From NCBI GenBank assembly GCA_030248065.1, contig JASAMV010004131.1:54426-118425 (forward strand): a DNA stretch of 64,000 nt, written 5' to 3'. This stretch comes from Rhynchonema sp. JSB1_4 (lineage: Eukaryota > Nematoda > Chromadorea > Monhysterida > Xyalidae). The translations under genes and the position numbers were made by a program. Below are positions 34,966 through 47,800 of this stretch, in pieces (the stretch's first letter is position 1; every line of letters begins with the position of its first letter). The notes below the pieces were generated by a model. It was not told the origin of the DNA, did not search any database, and saw only the letters and a program-made list of their open reading frames with translations.

Positions 34966-37900
34966 TTATTTCTCCCCATTGCCCCCACCGGCCATCCAGC
35001 TTTCGATCTCCTCCACCGTTCGCGGCACAATCGAGAAATTCTCGGTGCCCGAATCCGTAATCAGAACATCGTCTTCAATCCGGACCTGGATTTGTCGTCC
35101 ATTATACTCTCTTTACAGCGACACACAATATAGCGAAACCCTCCATTTAGCAAAACGTCTTAAACGAAATTTACAGGAAGCAACTCGTTATAAGAAACAA
35201 AATTGCGTGTCCCGGACCGTTTCTAACCACGGGGTTGACGGTATTACAAACAATACGTGCCGTGCAGCAGCTTGCCTGGCTGAGTGACAAACGCGCGACT
35301 CATCTATGCACACGACCAGCTAGCTGAGGTTTCCCGAGGCGAAATACGTATCAAATTACAGCCAAACTGAAACCGGCAAAGTGCCTGCACCGACCAGGTC
35401 AGTTTGACTCCAGACAAACAACCTCCTCCCCAGAACCGACCCCTCCGAATCCCCTGAATTCTTCGATCTTGCCCTTGACCATGTATTTGCTCAATACTTC
35501 ATCCTTGAGCGCTTTGTCCAATTGCGAATCAATGAAATAGCATCCCGGCTCAATCGTTATGAACATTCTTGGCTGCAACACGCGTGCCGTGCGCAGACTG
35601 CGAAGACCCGGCTGATCGATACGTGCTGGGTTGTCCTTGCAAAATCAAGACCATCGTTTGTCAAATTTATGTTGTAATTAGGGGCTGAGCGACAGATTTG
35701 CGACCAAAGTGTCGCTGAATATAAACAGTATTTGTGCACTATGTTTGGTCCAAGCTACTAACCTTGAGGTATCCACCAACGTCATGCACATCCAAACCCA
35801 GAAAATGGCCAAGACCGTGCGGCATGAAAATAGCACCTGCAATAAATTCCACCTTCGTTGAACAAATTCAATGCATTTTTCATCAAGCCATCGTTGGACG
35901 AACCCAATCGCGCATTCAACATGTCTTCCACATCTCCCTGTATCAAGCCCATGTCTTTCAAACCAGACAGAATTGTGCGTTCAGCCAGTTTGTGCATGTC
36001 GACCCACGACACACCTGTGACAAGAGCTTTGTTCTTTTTTCCAAGGTCGAGATTCTAACATGATTATGCGTTGAATTGCATTCACTGAACCACACCATAG
36101 AGCACAATGATTATGCACCATGCACAGCAGTGGTGGATCCAGCTGTTGGCCAAGGGAGGGGCCAAATCCAAAAAGTCATTTTTATCCAGTGCTTGTTCGA
36201 TTTTTGAAAAGTCATTTCCATGGCCCTGGCATGGCCCCGGTGCCCCCTGGATCCGCTCTTGATACACAGTCGTAACAACAGATTGGGAACCAAAATGTCG
36301 TTCAAACTCTTCACTGAAGGCTGGTTTTCACCATCAAAACCACAAAAGGGGCGCACTGTACCTGGCTTGGCAGCATTCATCACGGCTTGGTTGGCGTCGA
36401 GCACGATATTGTAGATCGCCTTTTGTTTGTCCGTGAATTTGCCATTGATCGGGAATGACGTCGTTATGTCGGCGGCTAGACAATGAAACATTTGATTATG
36501 TCGGTGTAGAAATTTCAGCACTGGCGACCTCGAACACTTGCACAAGCAGCGACGTTTATTGCAAACATAAGACCAACTCGTGTGCCACGTGGTGAACATT
36601 TGGTAAATTGGCAATGACGATGGCCTGGTGCCAGGCTCCTCAGTGAAAACAGGTGGAAGCCGGCAAAAGACAGTTACCGGCCATACTTACGTACATAACT
36701 CAGCTTGGTCCGGTCTTGCTCACTTATATTTATGTGAAAATTTGAAATACGTTTTTACAAAACAAACTTCACGGGATCGACGGTTTAATTTGCTAGCACA
36801 TGCAGTATTCAATCCCAATTTGAATTTTTGCCTCAAAATACATAAGAATCAACAACGTACAATAGCAGAAGTACTCTCCACCCATGTCACACAAGCACAT
36901 GTCCCCATCTTTGACATGTCTGTCGTTGGGCGCACCAGCGTGACCATAGTGCAACACCGAACAGTTGTGACCGCTGCAAAATGACAGCTGGTTTCGCGCT
37001 GTTTTTGGGATCGTGGGTATCCTGTCATGTACGCAAGGCGAAGGTGACAAAACCCCATGGGCAAGTTTTTGCGTAGACCCCAACCCCAACAACTAACGAT
37101 CCAGCAATGCACGTATATGCGGGATGTCTGCTGCCGGCGTTGTAGGATGTGTGGAACAGGAAGAAACTGCAATGAGACAAAAACTGAAAATAACAATACA
37201 GTTAATATTGGAATAAAAATGCGGTCTCTATAGAAAGCTGCTCGGACGCTTCATTTTGGGACAGTATGAAGAATACCGACCGTGCAGAGCGTTTAATCAC
37301 ACAGAGCCTCACTATAAAGGGACTCTAAAAACCCCACCTTTCATTCTGGTACTCGTACAGCCCGGGCTTTGCATTGCGCATCATCGCCTTGTGCGCCTCT
37401 GCACTGGCCTTGCAGATATAGCGCAGCACGTCCAATTCCATGTCCGTCTTGAAAACACGACTGCAAATAAGATATGGATTTGTTGTTGTTCATTTCCTTG
37501 CATCATTTATTGAGCTAGGGTTTGGCTCTTCAAGTCTTCAGAAGAGGTTTCCCCGACCCGAATAATGATGGAAAATTCAACCCCAGCGCAGGCTCCACTG
37601 GGATTGTGCTGACAAACAAAACATGTGTCATAACTAGGGTTAGAGGTCGGGGGTACCCGACACCCGACATCTGAGAAAAAAAGCCGACACCCGACAGTTG
37701 CAAAAAAAACCCGACACCGACATCTAGTTTTTGAAAAAACCCGACACCTGTTTTTGGACCAAAAAAGGCAAATTTTTGCTCATCTGCATCATTAGTGCAA
37801 TTTCTTGGCTCAGGTTACTGAATTCAAGTTTTTTCACACGAAATAAGTACCAAAATGTCACTTTTTGCGTCTTCGGAAACATTTGGTTCGAAGAAAATTT

Positions 37901-40475
37901 TCTCTCAAAATTCTTCTCTCAGCAAAACTGATGTTTCGAATCGTAAGTGTCGGGTGTCAGCTGTCGGGTCCCAAAAAACCCGACATCTGGAGGTACCCGA
38001 CACCTACACTTTTTTGGCACCCGACACCTGACAGCCGACATCTCTCTAACCCTAGTCGTAACATAACGAAACAGCTGAATGAAACATCTATTTTACACTG
38101 ACTTAACCGAAAAAAAGGTTTGAAACATCACCACATGAGTAACAAACCATTCGCTGATGACGGGAAACAGAAGCTCATAATCGCACTTGAACCTGAGGAA
38201 GAAAAATAAACTTTAACAGTTGGAAGATCTAACCTGTGTACCACAGTATACTACCATTTTGACATCAAGCAAAAAACAACCCACTTGTCCATTCCATTAA
38301 AATCGGCCGGTTTGTGCGTTTCACCGCTGTCCGTGTTGGAGCCTTTCTGCAATCAACAAAAAAAATTCTTGAATGCTAGGACTAGGACCTCAAGAAGCAT
38401 ACTAACGCCGGATCGGACTAGATGGCTCTGCCTTGGTCACGTGACACTTTAGTCTAATGATTTCGGGAAATTTACGGCTGCCACTATTTTCGACCAGGGT
38501 AAACGCTGGGTATTAGGGCCTGAGACTTTGACGATTATCAACTTTAGTAACAACAGTAAATTTCGTTGTCATCACGTGTTTAAGGCAGATCAGATGCGAT
38601 CCAATCACCAGTGTTCCACAAAAGTCAGCATAGTGTTGAAGCAACCAACGTTCAGCAACAGGTTCGTGATTTTCAACTGGTGCAACGTCGACACAAGTTG
38701 ATGCGTGAAACAGACGTGGTCAACTTCGAACTCTTGCTTGTATTCGTCCAGGGGCTTGATTCTGGGAACAAAATGTATCATAGTTTTGAATAAGGTTTAC
38801 TCATACATTTATACCCTGTTGAAACATCAGTCAAACAGTGCCACAATAACTCGGCGCTTGACCGCACGACAACTACCGGAGTTTTCCACTTAAAGCCCCC
38901 CCCCGAATAGAGCCCTCGGGGGCTCTAAGTGGAAAATTTTCCACTTAAAGCCCCCGGGGGCTCTAATTGGATTTATTTTTTACGGGCCATTGATTTTACA
39001 TCGAACAGTAAACTTGCCAAAATAGTTCAAACTAGTGTAAGAATGACCAAAATACCGCACTTTTCTGTTGTTTTACCAACGTTTTGCCACGTTTAGATGA
39101 AGATCCTCACAATCAGGTTGAAATATGGTATCAGAATGTCAAAATGCTGGCCTAAAGTGTCCCTACTGACAACGATGAAAACGACCAGTTTTCCGCTTAA
39201 AGCCCCCGAGGGCTGTAAGTGGAAACGTTTCCACTTAAAGCCCCCGGGGGCTCTAATTGGATTTTTTCTTTCTTGTCGGAGGGTCCATTTTCCACCAATT
39301 TCCGCTTAGAGCCCCCGGGGCTTTAAGTGGAAAACTCCGGTACTTGGCTGATGCTCACAAAATCAACTAAGTGTGCTATCATACAAGGTGATCGGTCCGG
39401 AGCCAGTCCAACCTTGCCTTGGTCACGTAACTTTTTATATTTATATCCAGCCAGACTTACTAATAAAATCCGGTGTAGAAAGTCACGTAACCAATGCAAG
39501 GCCGGATAGGATAGGGCGGATCACTGTTTGATATCAACCTAGATGTACTTACAGTAGGTATGCAAGTATTGGCCACACCAAAACCAACCAAATTTAGAGG
39601 GCGTACCTCACACAAAAACATGTTCAAAAAGATAAATTCCAACCTCCCCGACCAGATCGCGTAGGATTCACCCAATTCAGGCACCAACAATGTGCTTTTA
39701 CCCGTTTGCAGATCCAACAGACCATAGCAGTCCGGCAGGTAGCAACCAAATGTCCAGAAAAAGAATGATTCCTGCAAGTGATTGAAACAGTCTAGCCTCC
39801 TAATAGTGACCCTCGACATCCGTGGTGAAACTCCCTACAATGTGACCAGTTTGGTTTCAAAATCGCCGTTAAGCCCTACTCGGCGCCTCATAATGAATAT
39901 TCTGCAGTGACCAAAACTGCCGGACCCCAATCATGTGTCACTACACTATAAAAAGGGTAGATCGAACATTAAGGGTTTCTGCGTCAGTCAAATCTGATAA
40001 AAATTGTCGGGATAAAAAGAATGAAGTCTGATTAAAAGCGCTTTCTCACAGGAACAAGTCAACAGAATTACCTGTCGGAAAGCAAAAGGCTGTGCATCGG
40101 TGTTATATCGTGTGGTGTCTTCGCCACCCTGCAACACCACCGCACAGTGAGCAGGCAGCTTGCAGCCATAGGTTTCCTGAAATTTTTATCATATGACAAT
40201 GTAGCCATCTTTGGTGATCCTGCAAATTGAAAACCCTAAAGTGAATTTTTTAAAACTACTCTGGTCCGTAACCGGCCGTTAACCTCCGTGTTCATACATA
40301 CTGTAGACCTCTAACCAACCGTTACTCAGAGCAAAAACTGTGTTATACTGTACAACTTTCCAAAGATCAAAAAATGTCACAATACCTTTAATGAATTCAA
40401 CAGCCGCTGCCTGTTAAGAGCGAACAACTTGAGTGGAATCTTCCACGTGTGTTCGCCACGCGACAAAGTGGCCAT
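34966..40475 (-). CDS. PEPD: Xaa-Pro dipeptidase (prolidase), 14 exons
   Basis: Exons on the minus strand: 40386-40475, 40072-40176, 39644-39771, 38650-38761, 38285-38346, 38148-38192, 37338-37460, 37098-37166, 36861-36973, 36362-36475, 35904-36014, 35763-35836, 35441-35635, 34966-35085; all in frame, 486 residues (human PEPD 493). It hydrolyses dipeptides with C-terminal proline or hydroxyproline in the cytosol. The N-terminal creatinase-like domain holds [10 protein letters not shown]; the pita-bread catalytic domain follows. All five dinuclear manganese ligands are present: Asp274 (CDMGGEY), Asp285 (ADIT), His368 ([10 protein letters not shown]), Glu411 (IEPGCYF), Glu451 (RIEDDV). The intron at 35837-35903 is only 67 bp; others reach about 0.9 kb and hold MITEs. 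The start ATG at 40475 gives the family's N-terminal [15 protein letters not shown]. The stop overlaps a possible AATAAA. Confidence 0.97.
36128..36261. mobile_element. 134-bp hAT-like MITE in a PEPD intron
   Basis: The ends CAGTGGTGGATCCAG and CTGGATCCGCTCTTG are inverted with mismatches at the right tip. Flanking octamers are ATGCACAG (36120-36127) and ATACACAG (36262-36269), one mismatch. CAGTGG.GGATCCAG ends are common among hAT MITEs of animals. It lies in the intron between the exons at 36362-36475 and 35904-36014. Confidence 0.8.
37635..38054. mobile_element. hAT-like MITE with GTCGGGTGTCGGG words in a PEPD intron
   Basis: The ends TAGGGTTAGAG and CTCTAACCCTA have flanking octamers GTCATAAC (37627-37634) and GTCGTAAC (38055-38062), one mismatch. 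Arms are built of CCCGACACC / GTCGGGTGTCGG words with CCGACATCT variants. The unique middle of about 190 bp is shared, in reverse orientation, with the element at 45134-45765. Confidence 0.88.
38876..39340. mobile_element. mariner-type MITE with AAAGCCCCCGGGGGCTCT words in a PEPD intron
   Basis: The ends CCGGAGTTTTCCACTTAAAG and CTTTAAGTGGAAAACTCCGG are perfect inverted repeats flanked by TA on both sides (38874-38875, 39341-39342). CCACTTAAAGCCCCCGGGGG and related palindromes occur five times. A relative with the same terminal dozen bases is at 59377-59728. Confidence 0.85.
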
Positions 40476-41893
40476 GATTCAGAATCAAATCTTTTTGTCG
40501 ACTTCCGTAACCTGAAAATAACTGATTTGGGCTGAACTCCGAAAAAATCGACATTATGGGGCGAATAGATAGACATCATAAACGAAAGTTCCGGCTCAAC
40601 ATACGCAATCCAAAAACAAACAAAACATATTGTGCAGCCAAAACAGAAGCCGGCGGGCATAATATGTAACAAACTACAAATGTTATCACCAAGTATAGCG
40701 TGACAGTTTCGCGTGACAAGACAGTGATAATGGGAGCAATGCATCTGGGTGAAAAACCATTGGCGCGCAATGCCAGCCAAACCGTTTTTAAAGGTACACC
40801 ATACATATACAATTTATCTGGGCGTTTTACCCAATTTTGCTGACGAAAATCAACATTCCTTCGCCTCTCAACATGACTGACTATACGTTTTATTATTCGC
40901 GGCGATAAGGGTCACAGGGTGTAAAGGTATTACATCACACAAAAAACACAGCGGACCAACATTTTCAACGAAAATTTGAAGTACAGCATATAGAATTTTC
41001 GTGATTACAACATTATTCATTGTGGGATAAAACCGAACGTTGGTAAATCAATCAGAAGCCTACAAATAAGAACTCTGATTCACAGAAAGAGCTCAGTGCT
41101 TTCAGCAATAGATGAGTTGACAAAAGCATTTAACCATGTAATCGTATCACACACAAGGTAAAACAACAAGCATTGACAAAATGTAGGTGTGTTCACAAAA
41201 AAGAACTCCGCATTAGTAGCGTAACTGGAGTAAAGTCAGTTTTGACCAGCGGGTGCGTGACAGAGACGAAGAATAAAAATTATAAAGAATGTATGAGCAC
41301 TTAGCTCGGACTACATGAAGAAAGTCCGAACTAAACATAACACCAGCGTAGAGGCGGATGAGAATTAAAAGGGACAATGGCAACAAGATCAACAGCAATG
41401 CTTCCGGTGAAATTTGCCGTGCGTGTAAGACAGCATTACTATAACATAACCACAATGAAAAATCAGTGCATCAAATGTCCCACTCGAGTGCTGATGATTT
41501 TGCCAAAAATGATACCAGATATTACCTGACCAGACATTCATGACACGCACTGCAATTTCAACGAAGAAAGAACAGTATGCCGACCCTCTTCATGGTGATG
41601 ATCCACATATTGAAAAGTTGAGAACGATGTTTTACGGTCACCGTCTTAACCACCACTCTAGTATGCGAAACATTCTTTACAAAAAGCGTAGCGACCGAAA
41701 GCCCCAGATCCACCACAATTGTGTTACTGTAAAGAGGGTATACATTACTGTTCAACCACAACGAATAAATTTACATATCGCTTCATAGGTGGTTTTCCCG
41801 CCAGTAGGATCAATCCGTCAATCAAGTCATCCGTTATATTGTCTGTGCCAAGCATTTGTATCAGCCAACACAAAGTGTTTCTGTTTCAGCACA
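40476..41893. other. intergenic between DNAJA and PEPD
   Basis: Both neighbours read on the minus strand, with DNAJA upstream and PEPD downstream, separated by about 1.4 kb. Only short, unrecognised open frames are present. It should include the DNAJA 3' UTR and the PEPD promoter. The gap is wide for a nematode operon, so independent transcription is likelier. Confidence 0.45.
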
Positions 41894-44800
41894 CTACGAT
41901 TGCTGACACTGCACCCTCTGTCCACCCGGGAATCCGCCGGGTCCATCGTCATCGCTGTCATCGTCCTCGCCATACGCCTCACGACGACTGCCACCACCAC
42001 GCGAACCACCTAGATAAATCAGGGTACAGTTGGACCAGAATTACTGGATGTATGCGTGTCAAGGCAAGACGGCGGGGTACCATGACAGCGGCCACCTTTG
42101 GATAGATGTTTGCTGGGGCTGTGGGTCCTTGGGCCCAGTCTAAGACAGCGCCGGCTGTTTTGTCCGTGGCCCAATGTCTCGAGACAGTTTTTTGGATTAT
42201 TTAGCGGTTCATGCGAACGAGACAGACGAATTGAAGTCAAACTCTACCGTTATTTCATGGGAACGTGGAAACATTTGCATGTGCTCATCGTCACGGAACC
42301 TACTACTACAACAATATAATTCTCCTGAAACAGTTGTGAATATGAGGAACTGTCAAAACACCTTTCATCGATTATAAACCTAACAAGTTCAACACAACAG
42401 TTATTGACGCGAGATTCAGACCGTTTTGTACGTTTACCTGGTCCATGTGCGTGTTTAAAGTGCGAGTCCTCAAACGGCATCAGACTGACTTCCTCCACGT
42501 GCTCGGCCGTCACGTCGGGCAGCGGCTCGGCGCGCGGTGGGCGGTCGGGCAGCAGCTTCTCTAGTTTCTGGAAACAAGGACGCGCATAGAACGAAACGAA
42601 TCCTGTTCGTAACAACTTCCCATGCAGTGAATATTTTTGAACGAGACTTGCTCCCCAATTTACCGTTAAACCTCCTGATAATCATTGAAAATTAAAACTG
42701 AAAAAAACTTCAAGTTCCAGCAATATCAATGGCCCCAACCTTATATCTGGCCTCGTCGTTCAGAAAATGATTGTCGGGAAAATCAACATCGAATTTCACA
42801 TACAAATTGCCGCGGAGCGACGGGTTACGATTGCGGGGCATACCCTCGTTTGGAATGCCGCGTACACTGCCTGCAGTCGACAGGTTCCAAACCGTATATC
42901 TTAGGCAGTTTTTTTAAATTCATCAGGTGCAATTTGCATCTGCCGTACATGTTCGTTTTTCGCACAAACTGACAAATTTTTAGGTGCAAATTAACTGATT
43001 TGCAGGCAAAGGGACGCAATTCTGGGACAGATTTTACGCTGCAATAAAAAAGTTTTTTTCAGATGCAATGTGCACCTGAAAGCAAAAACATGATTTTGAG
43101 CATGTCTTGCGTTATCCTGATATCTCGCGTTTTGCAGTGCTTATTACCAACACTGGGTGAGAATTCGAGTTAGCTTGCGACCCAACTTATTATTATCAAT
43201 GCTTCTTATCGTCCGCTGTGCCCAAAACAAACAAGTACGACGACATTCGCCATAATTCGCTGTACAACTGCGTAATTAAACCGATGTTACTTTATGGCTC
43301 AATCGTTTGGTGGCCCAGAACAACTTTAGTGACGGTAAAAAGGCAGCTGAGCAAAATACAACGGCTCGGTTGCCTTTTTATCTCAGGTGCCTTTAGATCA
43401 ACTCCTACAGCTGCACTCGAAGCGTTACTCTGCCTCCCGCCGCTTGACCTGGTCGTAAAAGCGGAGGCAATGATGGCGGCATCAAGACTGGTTGACTCAG
43501 GTATGTGGTCTCAATCCAATTATGGCAAAATGAGCCACATGAGAATTCGAGATGAAACATTTGACCATGTACCTGTTCTACTTATGCCCGGTGACAGAAT
43601 GGTGCGCAAAAACAGATTTCGTGATACTTTTAGCGTCAATCTGCGTGACAGGCCGTTTTGGGCTGAGCATGGTCACACGTGGATCAGCAATCATGCAGAA
43701 CTCAAGATATTTACTGACGGAGCCAAAAACCCCAAAAACGGTTTTACTGGGGCTGGAGTATGGTTCCTTGGCCAAAACTTGAGCCTTGCCCTTGGGTGCA
43801 CAACTACAGTTTTCCAAGCTGAGGTTTTCGCAATCATGAAAGCAGCGGAACTGATACGACAAAGAAATATACTTTTTGAAAATATTACCATGTTTACAGA
43901 CAGTCGTGCGGCACTGCAAGCTCTGAACTCATGCCAAACTACTTCCAGATTGGTTGACGAATGTCGTGATGCACTCAACCGAGTGGGGGCAGTGAACCAA
44001 CTGTGCCTCACATGGATTCCCGGTCATTCAGGTTTCGAGGGGAACACCAAGGCTGACGAGCTGGCCAAAAAGGGCAAATTCAAGCCATTTTTTGGCCCAG
44101 AACCTGCCCTGGGTGCCAGCCCATCGGTCGGCAAAACTTCAGTGAAAAAGTGGTTAATGGAAGAACTCCAGGCAAAATGGGCGTCTACAGAAGGTTGTAG
44201 ACAGAGCAAGATGTTTATTCATGGTGCTACTCTGAGATACACTAGACAGCTTATGACTCTAAAAAGATCGCAACTGAGTGCGGTGGTTGGCATGCTAACC
44301 GGTCACTGTACACTAAACCGACATCTTCACTTGATTGGGCTAACCGAGAGTCCAATCTGTGAAAGCTGCAATTCCGAAGAGGAAACCGCCGAGCACTTCT
44401 TGTTGTACTGTAGGTCTCACCGGTCCAACCGAAGGTTGGAGCTTGGCGGTGAAACATTAACTCATGAAGACATTCGCAATACCAAATTGTCGTACCTTAT
44501 TGCGTACCTCAAAGGAACTACCAGATTGGAACTTTAGACTAACCTGTGTAATCATCAAGCATTCAGTGCCCCCGCGTCACTAAGTGAGACTAACAGCGCA
44601 AACCGCGGTATCCAAAACTTCCACCCCTTCTCTTTTCAGTCAGTTCAATCGTCAACTCTTTTCAGTGGGCAAAGCGCAATACTCGATACATCAATTCGAA
44701 GTCACGCGTATTGAGCTGTCAATATTGGCACTCTTGCCCCCCTATATCTATCTCTTCGCCATAATCAGTCTGACTTGGCTACAGAAAAATTACGAGCTCA

Positions 44801-47800
44801 GTACAATTTCACGAAAAAATGAATTGAATCAATTTTTGTCCACGCACCAGGTTCAATCACATCGCCGGGCGCTGTTCGAATGATGATGTCCCGTCCGTCC
44901 AAATGTTTGATGGTGTACGCAAAACCTGCAAAATGGTGTACCCCTTTATAGTGACATGAGATTGAGACCCGCCACTTACAGTGGTTTACACTGCACAAAA
45001 AATGAGAAATGCAGTCACACTCCGCTAAGAAATTTGGTTATGAGAGATCCCGCGTTATAAGATATCACTTTCAAGTCTCATCCTCTGTTATGATTATGAG
45101 CTTCGTTGTACAGACAAAATTTTGTGTTACGACTAGGGAAAACCCCCCCCAAAAAAAAACCTTTAGAGAGATTCTGCGCGCGGAGCGCGCGATTTTTGGG
45201 GTTTTGAGGTCGAAAAACACCCATTTTTACCTATAAAAACCATAAATTGATGGTTGCAAGGTACCCTCCGGGGTGGTTGCAAGGTACCTACCCTTCCCCC
45301 CCATCCCCCCAAGGGGTGGTTGCAAGACCACTCCAAGGGGAACCCCCCCCCCCCCCCCCCCCCACAAGTCGGGTGTCGGGTACCCCCATTTGGCGGGGGG
45401 CGGGTTTTTCCGCCCCCGACCCCCGACACTTACGGTTCAAAACATCAGTATTGCTGAGAGAAGAATTTTGAGAGAAATTTTCTTCGAACCAAATGTTTCC
45501 GAAGACGCAGAATGTGACATTTTGGTGTTTATTTCGTGTGAAAATACTTGAATTCAGTAGCTTGAGCCAAAAAATTGCACTCATGATGCAAATAAGCAAA
45601 AATTTACCTGTTTTTGGTCCAAAAACAGGTGTCGGGTGTCGGTTTTTTTTCAAAAACTAGATGTCGGGTTTTTTTTGCAACTGTCGGGTGTCGGCTTTTT
45701 TTCTGACATGTCGGGTGTCGGGTACTTCCAGATGTCGGGTACCCCCCCCCCGACCTCTAACCCTAGTTGCGACGTCTCAGCGAGGTTTGACCACATGCAA
45801 AAAGTACCAACCGGTGAGCGCTTCATTCAGATTGATTGTTTTTTTGAGCAACAGGTCATCCTTGTCTCTCACAAACGTGTCGTGTTCTTTCTGCTGAATC
45901 ACTATCACAACATCGCCCGGTTGCAGGCCCGGCTGCAAAGTTTGGAAGCTAAACATTAAGATTTTTTATAGTGGAAAGTGCTTAAAAGAATTTATCTATT
46001 GGGATTTGAACTATTCAAAAGACGTAAAGCGCTATCAAACTTGATGATCGAATCAGTCAGATATATGCTGATGAGACCGACTTTTTGCATTGAGCGTATT
46101 TTGAAACTTACATGTCGAAATTGGTGGTGCCATGTGTAAATATTTGTTCATTGAATCAAAAAATATACAGACAAAGTCAGCAACCACCTCCTGATCACCC
46201 TCTCCATGCAGTGTGATTCGTTGACCTTCACGCATTCCGGGATTTACATCAACTTCGATGATTTTCTGTTCCTTCACCGTTTTCGTGCCTTTGCATTTCT
46301 TACAGCGATGTTCGGGAGCTATCGATTGACCTGGATGGCATCGGCAAAGACTTATCATTGACACAAAATTTTGACCAAAATCATAGCCAAATTCTATATC
46401 GGCTATACACCACACACTGATCCCGTAGCGAAGGCCAACATCGAGCTTAAGGTTAAGCCAGATTTGTGCAAGTAGCAAGTGAGCTCAAAAATTATTTCGA
46501 GTATCAAACATTCGACCAGCGTTAAACCTGTTCCAAGGGTGATAAATGCTAATTTTTGAATGTGATTCATCCAAAATCTGGCCAACCTCCAGATTGAAAT
46601 CTATCCCTGACCGAGGTTGATGCTTATCGCGATTGATCTAGAATCAATCAATTGGAAGTAAAATTCGATATTGTGAAACTCACCCATATCACGTCACACA
46701 CTCAAGCTGAGTTCTAGATTCAGTCTCAACAACCGAAATTCTGGTTGCAATCAAACGCCACCAAACAAAATACGTGGTGCTTCAGAAATGTTTTCAATGA
46801 ATGACAGATAACCCACAAACATGTTTTTATTCAGGTTCAAGTCTTATCTGCTGCTTTCGTCGTACAACGCATTGCAGCAGATTACTAAATACAATGCAGT
46901 GCACCCTCTTTATTGTGACCCGGGACCCCGAGTCTCGTGATAAGGTTCGAAACTATATATGCAGCTTGGGACTACTCTATTATTATAAATATTGCTCACA
47001 TTTATAAAAAAAACTAAATAAAACACTGCTATACACTCCACTTTTTCACCATGAACATTATTCGCTGCGTGGAGTTGTTGTAGTAACTAGGAGACTAGCG
47101 GTAGATTCGGGTCGGGACCAAGAATACCCACAAAGGGTCACTACAAACAGGATGCACTGCGTACACATTCGCAAAAACCCACCCTCGCCGCTGCATTCGG
47201 GGCATTTGGACTGCATCTGCTGAATCATACCAGGACCAAGCTGTCGCACAGTGACTTTGATGCCGCGACCTTTACACGACTTGCATACAACTGTGGCGCC
47301 AGCCTTGCCACCAAGACTGAAAGTCGACTTGGAGATAAATTGAAAATAATGATAAATTTTGGGCAGAACTTTTTTGCCCCCAGTCAGGATTTTAAGGGTA
47401 ATTTAACAAATGCTTTACTACAAATAAACTGACCGGGACGAGAGCATAAATATAGTATATGCGCAAAACGAGTATATTTCTAAACATGTGCAAATTGCAC
47501 ACCACCCTTCGCTGCAACGCAAATACGTACATACACCAAAAAAGACAAAACATAAACCGCGATTTAGCAGAAACCAACCCGCTGCACTCGCGACACACGA
47601 CTTGCTTGTTCATTTGCAGTTTTGATTTCTTGCCGTTGTAGAGCTCTTCGAGCGTGACTCTGCAAACGTAAATAATGGGACCGCATTCATTTCTCTTCTC
47701 ACAGCTTTTCTTGATCGCTAATTTTCCCAAAATAGCAGCAGCCAGCCACTGACACAAAACATCATGTCGTCGACCGAGCAAACCGATAGTTCACAGCACT

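Noticed and set aside
35837..35852. A 16-nt intron in PEPD (GTGGAATTTATTGCAG)
   Set aside because: Too short for an animal intron; a donor at 35903 gives a 67-bp intron and the expected protein sequence [11 protein letters not shown].
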